The notes below the pieces were generated by a model. The model saw nothing but the letters and a program-made list of their open reading frames with translations, was not told the origin of the DNA and searched no databases. From Catalinimonas alkaloidigena (GTDB taxonomy: Bacteria; Bacteroidota; Bacteroidia; Cytophagales; Flexibacteraceae), in the NCBI RefSeq assembly GCF_900100765.1, contig NZ_FNFO01000008.1:248001-312000 (forward strand): DNA of 64,000 nt. The letters are read 5' to 3'. The position numbers and the translations under genes were made by a program. Below, piece after piece: positions 32,946 to 43,321 of the stretch; positions within the stretch are counted from its first letter, which is position 1, and every line of letters starts with the position of its first letter.

Positions 32946-34736
32946 ATGAATTATCTCAATAGACTAATTTCCAGTTTAACCCTTTTGGGAATGGTCAGCC
33001 TTTCGGGGTGTGCACTGAACAAAATGGTGAAGATGGCTCAGGATCAGGAACTAACCGTTACGCCGTCGCCGCTGGAAGTTCATGCGGATACGGTACGGTT
33101 TACGACCTCGGCCAAGCTTCCGCTCAAGATGTTAAAGAAGAACAAAACCTATACCGCCGACGTCAAATACAATTATGGTGGTGAGTCTGTAGATGCGGGG
33201 AACATTGTGTTTAACTGGGCTGATTACCCCAACGCGAAGACCGAGAACCCCTCGAAATCAGAGACTTTTTCTTTCCCCTACCAGGATGCGATGCGTCGCG
33301 GTGATCTGGTCGTGATTGGCACGGCCGCCAGCGCCAACGGTAAGTCGAAGTCGACGCCTGAATTCAAAATTGCTGACGGGGTCATTACGACTTCTAAGCT
33401 GGTTCAGCCTTATTACTTCTACGCATACGCCGACCACGAATACAACACGGGCGAAGAGCTTGAGCCTACGTACGTGCAGTTCTTCTTCCAGCAAGGTAGC
33501 TCTTACCTGCGTCCGACTGAGGTACGCAGCTCACGCGGACGTTTCCTGAACGCGTTCATCGCCGACAAAAACGTAACGCGCAGCGTAACCATCACGGGTA
33601 CTCACTCTCCGGAAGGTGCTGAGCGTATCAACGCACGTCTGGCCGACGACCGCGCCGAAGCTATTGAGAAATACTATCGCCGCCAGATGGGCCGCTACGA
33701 CTACCAGGGCATGGCCGACTCGATCGAGTTCCTGCCTAAAGCAGTAGTTGAAAACTGGGACTCGCTGAAAGCTGAACTGGGCCGCGACGAGCGTTTGACA
33801 CAAACCCAGAAAGATGAGATCCTGAGCATCATCAATGGTTCAGGCAGCTTCGAAGACAAAGAAGACGCGCTGCACAGACTGTCGTCTTACCGGTACTTGC
33901 TCAGCACGGTATACCCGAAAACGCGTACCGCTACCACAGAAATCCTGACGGTGAAAGAGAAGAAAAGCCTTCCTGAAATTTCGGCCCTGTCGAAAGGCAT
34001 TACACAAGGTTCGGTTAGCATGGACACGCTGTCTGACGCTGAACTGGCCTTCTCTGCGACCCTGACGCCGCTGCTGGAAGAAAAAGAAGCCATCTATCAG
34101 GCCGCTATCAAGAAGAACGATCGCTGGCAGGCACACAACGACCTGGCTACGGTTTACCTGCAAATGGCTGCCGAGCAGACCAGCGAGTCTTCGATGAGCA
34201 ACTACCTGGAGCAAGCCAACACGCAACTGGGCATCGCCAAGAATCGCCAGGAATCTCCTGAAGTATATGCCAACATGGCGACCCTCAACATGATGCAGGG
34301 CGACTACGACATGGGCATGCAGAACCTGCAAAAGGCGATGAATATGAACCCCGACGAAGAATTACGTCAAGGCCTGAACGGCATGATGGGCACGTTGCAA
34401 ATCATGCGTGGCATGTACAGTGAAGCGGCCCGCAGCCTGAGCAGCGCTCCTGACACTGCCATGGTGCTGTACAACCGCGGTCTGGCTCAGTTGTTGAGCG
34501 ACGACTTCAACAACGCACGTGCCAGCTTCGACGAAGCCATTCAGTCAGATTCTGAACTGGCGTTGGCTTACTACGGTAGCGCCATTGTAGCCGCCCAACA
34601 AGGCAACGAGCAGGCCATGGCCGATATGCTGCGCCAGGCGATTCAAAAAGACGCTTCGCTGCGCGCCTATGCCATCGACGACCTGGAATTCCAGAAATAC
34701 TTCGATTCGCAGACGTTCAAAGACGCCGTGCAGTAA
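32946..34736 (+). CDS. OmpA-like/TPR lipoprotein
   Basis: This 596-residue protein has a lipoprotein signal with lipobox LSGC (Cys22). An N-terminal beta domain follows (about 35-150). An OmpA-like peptidoglycan-association region comes next (about 150-310, VTITGTHSPEGAERINARLADDRAEAIEKYY), then a C-terminal series of about five TPR-like repeats (e.g. EVYANMATLNMMQGDYDMGMQNLQKAMNM). This is the layout of Bacteroidota envelope assembly factors anchored at the outer membrane. Coding GC is slightly lower than neighbouring genes. A strong terminator follows. Confidence 0.85.
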   Translation: MNYLNRLISSLTLLGMVSLSGCALNKMVKMAQDQELTVTPSPLEVHADTVRFTTSAKLPLKMLKKNKTYTADVKYNYGGESVDAGNIVFNWADYPNAKTENPSKSETFSFPYQDAMRRGDLVVIGTAASANGKSKSTPEFKIADGVITTSKLVQPYYFYAYADHEYNTGEELEPTYVQFFFQQGSSYLRPTEVRSSRGRFLNAFIADKNVTRSVTITGTHSPEGAERINARLADDRAEAIEKYYRRQMGRYDYQGMADSIEFLPKAVVENWDSLKAELGRDERLTQTQKDEILSIINGSGSFEDKEDALHRLSSYRYLLSTVYPKTRTATTEILTVKEKKSLPEISALSKGITQGSVSMDTLSDAELAFSATLTPLLEEKEAIYQAAIKKNDRWQAHNDLATVYLQMAAEQTSESSMSNYLEQANTQLGIAKNRQESPEVYANMATLNMMQGDYDMGMQNLQKAMNMNPDEELRQGLNGMMGTLQIMRGMYSEAARSLSSAPDTAMVLYNRGLAQLLSDDFNNARASFDEAIQSDSELALAYYGSAIVAAQQGNEQAMADMLRQAIQKDASLRAYAIDDLEFQKYFDSQTFKDAVQ

Positions 34737-34753
34737 TCAAACTTGATCTTTCT

Positions 34754-34789
34754 AAAAAAGGCCCATTCGAAACCGGATGGGCCTTTTTT
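34754..34789 (+). terminator. Intrinsic terminator of the OmpA/TPR lipoprotein gene
   Basis: Stem aaaaaaggcccat/atgggcctttttt with a ten-base loop, 20 bases past the stop codon, ending in six T. Confidence 0.9.
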
Positions 34790-34896
34790 AATGCAAAAAA
34801 TCCGCGGCCCCTTTTGAAATTAATCCATAATTTTACCGACCCTTATGGGACGCGCATGCGTTTCCTCGGGATCAACCGCCTAAATTACGTTCATTC

Positions 34897-35877
34897 ATGA
34901 GAGAAATACAGTTTCGCGAAGCGTTGCGCGAGGCCATGTCGGAAGAGATGCGCAGAGACGAGAGTATCTTCCTGATGGGAGAAGAAGTCGCTGAGTATAA
35001 CGGAGCCTATAAAGTAAGCCAGGGAATGCTCGACGAGTTCGGGGCGGCCCGGGTGATCGACACGCCCATTTCGGAGCTGGGCTTTGCCGGCATCGGCATC
35101 GGTGCAGCCATGAATGGCCTGCGTCCCATCATCGAGTTCATGACGTTCAACTTCTCGCTCGTGGCCATCGATCAGGTGATAAACGGCGCCGCCAAAATGA
35201 TGTCGATGTCGGGTGGTCAGTACTCGGTGCCGATCGTTTTCCGCGGCCCTACCGGGAACGCCGGGATGCTGTCGTCGCAACACTCACAGAACTTCGAAAA
35301 CTGGTACGCCAATACGCCCGGCCTCAAAGTCGTGGTGCCTTCAAACCCTTACGACGCCAAAGGGCTTTTGAAAACCGCCATTCGCGACCCCGATCCGGTG
35401 ATTTTCATGGAGTCGGAATTGATGTACGGCGACAAAGGCGAAGTGCCGGAAGAAGAATACCTGATTCCGATCGGCAAGGCTGATGTGAAGCGGGAAGGCT
35501 CGGACGTAACGGTTGTTTCGTTTGGCAAGGTGATGAAGATCGCACTGGAAGTCGCAGAAGAAATGGCGAAAGACAACGTTTCGGTCGAGGTGATCGACCT
35601 GCGCTCGGTTCGCCCGATCGATTACGCGACCATCATCGAGTCGATCAAAAAGACCAATCGCCTCGTCATCGTGGAAGAAGCCTGGCCGCTAGCCTCAATC
35701 TCGGCCGAGTTGGCGTACCACATCCAGCGCTACGCGTTCGACTACCTCGATGCCCCCGTGTATCGCATCACCAGCCGCGACGTACCGCTGCCGTATGCAC
35801 CCACGCTCATCGACGCCATTCTGCCCAGCACAAAGCGCACCATCGAGGCCATCAACGCGAGCCTCTACCGTAGCTAG
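34897..35877 (+). CDS. pdhB: Pyruvate dehydrogenase E1 component, beta subunit
   Basis: This 326-residue transketolase-like protein has MREIQFREALREAMSEEMRRDESIFLMGEEVAEYNGAYKVSQGML, DTPISELGFAGIGIGAAMNGLRPIIEFMTFNF, RGPTGNAGMLSSQHSQNFENWY and the C-terminal VDLRSVRPID-like segment, all standard for the E1 beta subunit that binds TPP with E1 alpha. The alpha, E2 and E3 genes are not in the window, so the complex is split over the chromosome. Terminators flank both sides, so it is monocistronic. Confidence 0.95.
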   Translation: MREIQFREALREAMSEEMRRDESIFLMGEEVAEYNGAYKVSQGMLDEFGAARVIDTPISELGFAGIGIGAAMNGLRPIIEFMTFNFSLVAIDQVINGAAKMMSMSGGQYSVPIVFRGPTGNAGMLSSQHSQNFENWYANTPGLKVVVPSNPYDAKGLLKTAIRDPDPVIFMESELMYGDKGEVPEEEYLIPIGKADVKREGSDVTVVSFGKVMKIALEVAEEMAKDNVSVEVIDLRSVRPIDYATIIESIKKTNRLVIVEEAWPLASISAELAYHIQRYAFDYLDAPVYRITSRDVPLPYAPTLIDAILPSTKRTIEAINASLYRS

Positions 35878-35896
35878 GAATTTTCAAGATGCTGAT

Positions 35897-35925
35897 AAAA
35901 AATCCCCTCTTCCGAGGGGATTTTT
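35897..35925. terminator. Bidirectional terminator between pdhB and the HEEFH protein gene
   Basis: Stem aaaaatcccctc/gaggggattttt with a four-base loop, A-run and T-run on the two sides, placed between convergent genes. Confidence 0.9.
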
Positions 35926-35942
35926 GTTTTTCGCCTGCCTGA

Positions 35943-37307
35943 TCAGTGCTGGCGCGCCAACTGATACCGTACTTCCAGACGAGCACTGGTGTTGGCCGTC
36001 AGAAACGGGTTGGCCATCTGCCAGCCGGCGGTTTTGCTGGTTAGTGTCGCCGCCAAGGCCCAATGCGAACCCACCTGGTAGCCCGCCGTCAACGCCAGCG
36101 CCCCACCCCATTTTCCCTCCGTATCGAAGAAGCCCTGCCGACCGGGTTGTTGCCAGCCCTGCGCACTTCCGGAAAGGAGCCAGCGTGAGTCGGCCGGAAC
36201 GTAATCGAAGAGGTCGACCTCCACGCCAGGATACGTATGGTGCTGATTTCGAAACGTATGGACCGCCGCCAGGAGTTTGTAACGCACCGTGCGCAGCGGT
36301 ACAAACAGCGAGATGGCGTGCCCGAAGTGGGTCGGGACGTATTGCGGAAACACCAGAAACGAGAACCGCTCTCCGAATCGAATGCGATTCACTCCAAAAA
36401 TGGCTGGGTTCAAAAAATTAATCAGCGACAGCTTTTTCTGCGCTTCCAGGTAATGTTGTGCTTCTGGCGAAAGATCCTGGAAGCCTACCCGTCGGTTTAC
36501 GCCCTCGCCATTTGGAAACGGATCACGCTCGGTATACGGGCGATCGGGCCCAAACAAGTCGTAAGCCCAGGCGGTCAGGTCGGCACCGGCAAAGTCGCGG
36601 TTCACGTCCTGCGCTGCTTCGTGCGGTGGCGCAAGCACTTTGACCGAATCGCTGGCAGCCGAGGTAGAAAAGCGAAAGTAATTCCAACCATAGTAAGCAT
36701 TGTAGAGGTAAAGCGCGTTCTTGTAGATCGTTCTGGGTTCGTGTACATCGCGCACCAGATTGTACTGGGTCAGGTAACTTTCCGCCTGCAAACCCGCTAC
36801 GTAGGCATACAGCAAGTCGGGCAGGTGATCCCGCTTGAGCACCGTCAATTGCGCATCGCTTACGCCGAATACTGTTCCGTCCCACCGCGTAAACAGCCAG
36901 TTCCCATTTTTGGGAGAAGCGCCGTTCATGCCCAACACCGCGCGGTGAAACTCTTCGTGTGCCCAAACGCCCAACGGCAGGGGGAGTTCGCTTCCGTAAC
37001 GCACCAACCCCAGGCTCATCAGGTACTTTAGCGAGCCGTTCAGCAGCTTTCGGCCGCCGGTGGTGTGATCAGAAACCGGCAGAACCAGATTGCTCAGGCC
37101 ATCAATCCCCCAGTAACTGAGGTCATAGACATCGCTACTAAGTTGCGCGGCCTGTTGCATGGAAGGCATCCGGTACGGCAGGTCGCGGTTTTGCGGAAAG
37201 TCATAAAGTGGTAAGGCAAGGCGTAACCGATACACTTCGGTCGATTGCCCCCACGAAAGGCCGCTTCCTACGAACAGGAAGAAGACCCAAAAACGAAACA
37301 ATTTCAT
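35943..37307 (-). CDS. Exported protein with HEEFH motif, family not recognised
   Basis: This 454-residue protein has a signal peptide (1-20, LSWGQS). A helical domain with LPLGVWAHEEFHRAVLGMNG follows; the HEEFH at 117-121 matches the HExxH zinc-peptidase signature. A second half rich in alternating aromatic and charged residues may be a beta-barrel or beta-sandwich and ends in an aromatic/basic tail. No known peptidase family fits the rest that I can see. The zinc role is an inference. It is alone on the minus strand between terminator and S41 peptidase. Confidence 0.7.
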   Translation of the reverse strand: MKLFRFWVFFLFVGSGLSWGQSTEVYRLRLALPLYDFPQNRDLPYRMPSMQQAAQLSSDVYDLSYWGIDGLSNLVLPVSDHTTGGRKLLNGSLKYLMSLGLVRYGSELPLPLGVWAHEEFHRAVLGMNGASPKNGNWLFTRWDGTVFGVSDAQLTVLKRDHLPDLLYAYVAGLQAESYLTQYNLVRDVHEPRTIYKNALYLYNAYYGWNYFRFSTSAASDSVKVLAPPHEAAQDVNRDFAGADLTAWAYDLFGPDRPYTERDPFPNGEGVNRRVGFQDLSPEAQHYLEAQKKLSLINFLNPAIFGVNRIRFGERFSFLVFPQYVPTHFGHAISLFVPLRTVRYKLLAAVHTFRNQHHTYPGVEVDLFDYVPADSRWLLSGSAQGWQQPGRQGFFDTEGKWGGALALTAGYQVGSHWALAATLTSKTAGWQMANPFLTANTSARLEVRYQLARQH

Positions 37308-37393
37308 CGGATTTTGCTTGAAGAAAGGAGAAATAAATGGCCGACAAGTCTGAGCGCAGGCGTGTGGAGTAAGGGAGAAGAAGAGAGGACTAC

Positions 37394-38830
37394 TTAAGGC
37401 TGAGCGGCGCGGGTGCCAGCGGCGATCAACTCCAGGGTGTGTGCTAGAGCGGGGTCCTGCCCGGCCAGCACGTCCTGAATCGTCGGGACAATTTCGTAGT
37501 CGGGTTGGATGCCCCCTGCCTGGTGAGGGGTCGCTTCAACGCCTGCCATGTAGTAGGCCACCAGCGGAATGCCCAGCTCCAGGTTGGCATGCGGGAGCTT
37601 CGCGATGGTGAAAACGCCACTGTTGTCCCCTTGCAGCGCACCACTGGTCTCCTGTCCTACAAACACAGCGCGTTGGTTTACCTGAGCACAAGCCGCAAAC
37701 TCGGTCGTGACCGAAAAGCTGCGCCCGTTGATCAACACGTACACATCGCCCAGAAAAGCCTCGTTCTTGGGTTTGCCGGGTTTCAGGCGCGCCCGATTAC
37801 GCCACTCGGCACCCGTGGGTGTTTTGTGCAAAAACGGCCGTACCATTTTGTAGATGGAAGGATGGTAGCCCGGAAAGGTCAGCTTCTGCCCCGTGGCTAC
37901 CAGGCGATCGTAGTATGCAAAGGGTTGATCGGTCATATAGCTGTACAGCAATTTTCCCCACAGATCCCGGCCGCCTTCGTTGTCGCGCAGATCCAGAATC
38001 AGGTGTTGTGCTCCCTTCTCTTTGATCTCCCGAAACGAAGCTTCCAGGAACTGCTCAAAGTCTTGTTCTTTTTTATCGACCCAGAAGCTGGAAATTCGCA
38101 ACAGGGCGGTCTGGTCGTCCACCCAGTTCAACCGTAACGGCAGTTGGGCAGGAGTGGCGTGTGCCTTTTCGTAGTGATGAATCGCCTCTAGTGTCACGGC
38201 CGGGAGGGTAGTCGTTTGCGTTTCGCCTCCGGCCCGGTACGTCACCTCATACTGCGGGCCCGTTCCGATGTATGTAGCATAAATGCCTGAAAAGTAGTGG
38301 TTCAGATCGGCGTACTTTCCGTTGCGGGTGTCCCCGTCGGCGAAAGTGAGCACCGGCAACAGTTGGCCGATCAGGCTCTGCATCGGTTGCCCGTCGATTG
38401 CCACAATTTCCGCTCCGGCCGGTAGCGAGTCTGCACCGTAGTGTCCAAGGACCCACGCCTGTTCGCCGACAATGTAGAGCGGCAAGGGGAACAGGTCTTC
38501 CGTATGAAACGGGTATTTTTCTTCGCGGCCCGATGCCATCCATTTGGTGTGGCCACAGCGCAGCGCAGCGATCAGCGGCGTGAGCGTGACGTAGAACTCC
38601 TGCCGCGATAAAGGCCGCTGGAGCGCCGCGGACGTGGCGTCGAAGAGGGAGTCGAAGGTGGCTTTTGACGTGTACCGGTACAGACCCGGGTGAGCTTCTT
38701 CCAGCGCTTGGCGGAAAATGCTGAAATCTTCCTGCAGTTGGGTGGACGACAGGCGGGTATCCTGCGCATAAAGTCGGGGGGCGGCCGCCAGCCACAAGAC
38801 AGCACAGGCGAGCCAAAGGAGACGTATCAT
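37394..38830 (-). CDS. S41-family peptidase (C-terminal processing protease type)
   Basis: This 478-residue exported protein has a signal peptide (MIRLLWLACAVLWLAAAPRLYAQ). An N-terminal cap includes FSIFRQALEEAHPGLYRY, a PDZ-like part is near IVAIDGQPMQSLIGQLL, and the S41 core has LILDLRDNEGGRD, YVLINGRSFSVTTEFAA (nucleophile serine in GRSFS) and QETSGALQGDNSG. I chose the ATG at 38830 for the signal peptide. The substrate is unknown; related proteins are common in Bacteroidota periplasm. The next gene upstream is a membrane AraC-type regulator on the same strand. Confidence 0.9.
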   Translation of the reverse strand: MIRLLWLACAVLWLAAAPRLYAQDTRLSSTQLQEDFSIFRQALEEAHPGLYRYTSKATFDSLFDATSAALQRPLSRQEFYVTLTPLIAALRCGHTKWMASGREEKYPFHTEDLFPLPLYIVGEQAWVLGHYGADSLPAGAEIVAIDGQPMQSLIGQLLPVLTFADGDTRNGKYADLNHYFSGIYATYIGTGPQYEVTYRAGGETQTTTLPAVTLEAIHHYEKAHATPAQLPLRLNWVDDQTALLRISSFWVDKKEQDFEQFLEASFREIKEKGAQHLILDLRDNEGGRDLWGKLLYSYMTDQPFAYYDRLVATGQKLTFPGYHPSIYKMVRPFLHKTPTGAEWRNRARLKPGKPKNEAFLGDVYVLINGRSFSVTTEFAACAQVNQRAVFVGQETSGALQGDNSGVFTIAKLPHANLELGIPLVAYYMAGVEATPHQAGGIQPDYEIVPTIQDVLAGQDPALAHTLELIAAGTRAAQP

Positions 38831-38903
38831 GGTACTTGGAGTTGGTTGAAATACGTCACAAAAGTAGAATGAGAAAGATGGCGTGTCGTCCGATCCGCGA
38901 AGT

Positions 38904-40091
38904 TCAGACCAATTCCCGGGCATTTTTGCGCATAAATTCCGAGGGGGTCTGGCCGGTCTGTTTCTTAAACACAGCGTTGAACGTAGCTTTAGAATTGAAG
39001 CCCGCTTCTTCGGCAATGCCCAGGATGGTCAGGTGGCGGTATTCTTCATCCCACAGAAGTTGCTTCGCTTCTTCCACACGATAGCCGTTCACGAAATCAT
39101 AAAAATTCTTGCCCAGTTGCTCGTTGATGAGCTGCGACAAATGGTGGCGCGGCAGTTCTAATTGATCGGCCAGTTCCTGAATCGTCAGCGTTGATTGTCG
39201 GTAGGGTCGGGCGTGTTGCATGTGCCGCAGCAGACGTTCGTGGTAAACTGCCGTCTCTTCTTCTTTCAAAGCCGATCGCTGATACTTAGCCGGTGGCTCC
39301 GGTACGGCGGTGGGCGGATCGGCCACGGCGGGCAGCGATGCGGCCTCACGTGCGCCGCGTACGTTCAGGGCAGGATTGAACAACTGCGGTTGGGTCAGGG
39401 CCCGGTAGCCCATCCAGTAGATGCAGCCGATCACCCCGAGGTAGTGATAATGATAAAACGCGGCCAGCCCCCACCAGCCCCATTTGCGCGCATAAAACGT
39501 CGGAATGGAAATCACCAGGATGCCCAGCATAAAGCCCAACAGTTGCCAGAGCCAGCGTAACCGCAGGGCTTGTGCATCGGAATACATCTCTTGCAACTGA
39601 CGTTGATAACGTTGCAAGGTGTAGAGCGCTATCCCCAGATACACCACGTGCAGACCGTTCAGCGCTTGGTTCAGCCAACCAAAATCGTCTTGCGAAGCGC
39701 GCTCAAAATCGTCGAGGTAGGCGATTTTTTCAGCGGCGGGTTGTACGTAATAGGGCAACAGAACGCAGAGGCAAGCGAAGAAGGGCACCAGATGCACGGC
39801 ATCTCGCCAGGACCCGCGGGGCGGCTCCGTAAGCTGACGCACGTACAGGTAGAGTAACGGCCCAAACAGCGAAGGCAGCAGCCAGCCTACTTTGCTCAGG
39901 TGCGGAAATTGGAGAAAAAAAGCGCGGTTGTCGAAAGCCACCAGCACGGACTGAACCGACAGCAGCACGAGGAGCAGTGCCAGAAGACCGTTGGCACGGC
40001 GGTTGGCATGGCGGGTCAGGAGCAGGCAGGCCAGCAACAGGCCTTGCAAGGCTCCAGCAACCAGAATCAGTGGCAGAAATCCGATGCCCAT
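38904..40091 (-). CDS. Membrane-bound AraC-family transcriptional regulator
   Basis: This 395-residue protein has about seven membrane helices in its first 230 residues. A cytosolic AraC-type double helix-turn-helix follows at the C-terminus (about 300-393), with LTIQELADQLELPRHHLSQLINEQLGKNFYDFVNGYRVEEAKQLL and FNSKATFNAVFKKQTGQTPSEF. The start at 40091 (MGIGFLPLIL) puts the first helix at the N-terminus. It is probably a one-component membrane sensor that controls nearby or distant genes. It is divergent from the DinB-like gene (157-base gap). Confidence 0.9.
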   Translation of the reverse strand: MGIGFLPLILVAGALQGLLLACLLLTRHANRRANGLLALLLVLLSVQSVLVAFDNRAFFLQFPHLSKVGWLLPSLFGPLLYLYVRQLTEPPRGSWRDAVHLVPFFACLCVLLPYYVQPAAEKIAYLDDFERASQDDFGWLNQALNGLHVVYLGIALYTLQRYQRQLQEMYSDAQALRLRWLWQLLGFMLGILVISIPTFYARKWGWWGLAAFYHYHYLGVIGCIYWMGYRALTQPQLFNPALNVRGAREAASLPAVADPPTAVPEPPAKYQRSALKEEETAVYHERLLRHMQHARPYRQSTLTIQELADQLELPRHHLSQLINEQLGKNFYDFVNGYRVEEAKQLLWDEEYRHLTILGIAEEAGFNSKATFNAVFKKQTGQTPSEFMRKNARELV

Positions 40092-40248
40092 AGCTTCGTT
40101 TTTACTAAAAATACGCGGTTCGTTGCAGAAGCAAAATACCGACGCGCTGGTACAGGTCACAAGTAAAAAGCCGACATCGCCCGGCAGCGCGGGGCCCGAA
40201 GCATCAGGATGAAATACCGTACTTTTCCCCTTCCATCAATCCCTCGTC

Positions 40249-40764
40249 ATGCAACCTTTTCTATTCCTCTGCCTTGTTGTTCCGCTGTGGGGAGCTACGC
40301 CGCCGGAACCCGACTTCAAAAGCAATTTTCTGGACCTGTGGGCGCGGGCCGGCGCGTACACCCTGGAAGTAGCCGACGCGATGCCAGAAAGCGCATACGA
40401 TTACCGGCCTACGCCAGACGTGATGACCTTCCGGGAGCAGTTGACGCATCTGGTGCAAAACCTCAACTGGATTACGTCTACATTTCTGAAAGACGAAACG
40501 TCACCACTCGAAGGGAGGTCTTTAGAGCATCTTTCCAAAAAAGAATTAATTACTGCACTAACTGCCGCGTTTTCGTACGTGGAGGCCACAGCGCAACATT
40601 TTCCGCCCGAGGCCCTGGCCGATCCGGTCACCTTTGGCAATGCGCCTGTTAACAAAGAACGTCTTTTTTACGTGATGCGCGATCATATGACCCATCATCG
40701 TGCACAGTGCATCCTTTATCTGCGCATGAACGGCATCGAACCGCCATCGTACCGCGGGTGGTAA
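40249..40764 (+). CDS. DinB-like four-helix protein, possibly exported
   Basis: This 171-residue protein has the DinB/YfiT helical-bundle pattern: FLDLWARAGAYTLEVADAMPESAYDYRPTPDVMTFREQLTHLVQN, then the C-terminal RDHMTHHRAQCILYLRMNGIEPPSYRGW with histidines in the metal-binding positions. The first 16 residues are hydrophobic (MQPFLFLCLVVPLWGA), which would export it, unusual for cytosolic DinB relatives. Enzyme activity (thiol transferase or none) cannot be read. It has no operon partner. Confidence 0.8.
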   Translation: MQPFLFLCLVVPLWGATPPEPDFKSNFLDLWARAGAYTLEVADAMPESAYDYRPTPDVMTFREQLTHLVQNLNWITSTFLKDETSPLEGRSLEHLSKKELITALTAAFSYVEATAQHFPPEALADPVTFGNAPVNKERLFYVMRDHMTHHRAQCILYLRMNGIEPPSYRGW

Positions 40765-40926
40765 GCGCTTAACAAAAGCATAACACCGCCACAAATTCAA
40801 CGCGGAGAATTATCATTTCCATAACATTGAACGCAAAAACTTACACGCACCATATTTTTTATGGCATTTTGCGGCAAAAACCGTATTCCGTTCTTAATTT
40901 GGAGTTAAACTGTTATCGGTTATTAT

Positions 40927-41163
40927 ATGAAACTCCCCAACGACTCACAAAGACAAATGATTGTAGCTTCGCTGATGCCTTCGCGGGTACAGCAGCAGGT
41001 AATTTCGATGTTGTACCAGGAAGAGAGCTGGCGCATGATGACCCTTTGGGCCTTCCGCGCGAAAAATACTCCCGAGGGACCACGCGAAGAGCTAATCCTG
41101 CGCGATCGCTACACGTTTGGGATGAGTCCTACGCTTTATAACTTCCCGCTGGTATTGAATTAA
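40927..41163 (+). CDS. Hypothetical protein, 78 residues
   Basis: This small basic soluble protein reads MKLPNDSQRQMIVASLMPSRVQQQVISMLYQEESWRMMTLWAFRAKNTPEGPREELILRDRYTF and so on, helical in the middle. It is immediately followed by a bidirectional terminator that also serves the opposite gene, which supports its reality. I do not recognise the family. Confidence 0.6.
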   Translation: MKLPNDSQRQMIVASLMPSRVQQQVISMLYQEESWRMMTLWAFRAKNTPEGPREELILRDRYTFGMSPTLYNFPLVLN

Positions 41164-41164
41164 T

Positions 41165-41192
41165 AAAAAAGGCGAGTCGACACTCGCCTTTT
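41165..41192. terminator. Bidirectional terminator
   Basis: Stem aaggcgagt/actcgcctt, loop cgac, with A-run and T-run on opposite sides, between convergent genes at 40927 and 41717. Confidence 0.88.
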
Positions 41193-41207
41193 CTTTTTTA
41201 TGTGAAT

Positions 41208-41717
41208 TTACGATCGGACGTCGAGCTTTTCGTGCTCTGAATCGCCTCGTGCATCTTTTCCCGTCACGGTCGACTTGACCATTCCGTACAGCGTCAACAA
41301 AGTCCCTGAAGCCGAATCCCAATACTCCGCCTTCTCGACGGTGATCTTCAGCAAGGCAATATCGGGGGTATCCAGCCCATCGGCGAACCAGGCCTTTAAG
41401 GTCGGATTCCACAGATCGTGCATCTTGGCTTTGTCTTTTACCAGTTGCGCTTCGCCCGAAACCGACACGTAGGTGTCTTTGCCAGGCCCCGAATAGCCTA
41501 ACCCAACTTTCGGATTGCGCTCGATTTCCCGGACCTTATCCGACTGGTCGCTGGTAAAAAACCATAAGATCCCGTCGGCATCCACGCGCGTGGTGTGCAT
41601 GGGGCGTGCCCGAAATCGCCCGTCGTCCCCTTGGGTGGTGAGCATGGCGATCTCTACCTTTTCAATTTCTTCTTTGAGTTTGATGGCCGCATCGGTGTGT
41701 GTGATTTGCCCTTCCAT
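41208..41717 (-). CDS. Pyridoxamine 5'-phosphate oxidase-like (general stress 26 type) protein
   Basis: This 169-residue protein of the FMN-binding split-barrel family has AMLTTQGDDGRFRARPMHTTRVDADGILWFFTSDQSDKVREIERNPKVGLGYSG near the start, then strand-rich middle. Members (e.g. general stress protein 26) bind flavin or pyridoxal phosphate; true PNPOx residues are incomplete, so a general flavin-binding role is likelier. It is separated from murA by a 138-base gap. Confidence 0.85.
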   Translation of the reverse strand: MEGQITHTDAAIKLKEEIEKVEIAMLTTQGDDGRFRARPMHTTRVDADGILWFFTSDQSDKVREIERNPKVGLGYSGPGKDTYVSVSGEAQLVKDKAKMHDLWNPTLKAWFADGLDTPDIALLKITVEKAEYWDSASGTLLTLYGMVKSTVTGKDARGDSEHEKLDVRS

Positions 41718-41798
41718 GTGTGTTGTCAGTAAGGTGAAAAAATGGGGTATATGTTTGATTACTACTGCATTAGAAAAAGGTTTGAGTCAGAGCAAAAT

Positions 41799-41822
41799 AA
41801 AAAAGCAGCTCGGGTGAGCTGC
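41799..41822 (-). terminator. Intrinsic terminator downstream of murA
   Basis: On the minus strand the stem gcagctc/gagctgc is followed by six T, 34 bases past the MurA stop at 41856. Confidence 0.85.
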
Positions 41823-41855
41823 CTTCGTACAATCCAATCGTATAGCAAATTAATG

Positions 41856-43160
<1,305 letters not shown>

Positions 43161-43321
43161 GAAGTTGTGTAAGGGTTGTGTAGATCAAAAGTTTGTTGAT
43201 AGTCCGCAGCTCAAAAAGCTAACTCGCTCATTTACTGAGGAGTACCAAAGTTAAAGCACTCCTCCGGGACGCGTGCCTGGCGAAGTGCTTAAAATTCGTG
43301 GTGTGTAAGAAATTTATGGAA

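Noticed and set aside
40827-41141. Alternative frame over the 78-residue hypothetical gene
   Set aside because: It lacks a sensible start and is weaker in codon use than the frame at 40927, which ends at the terminator.
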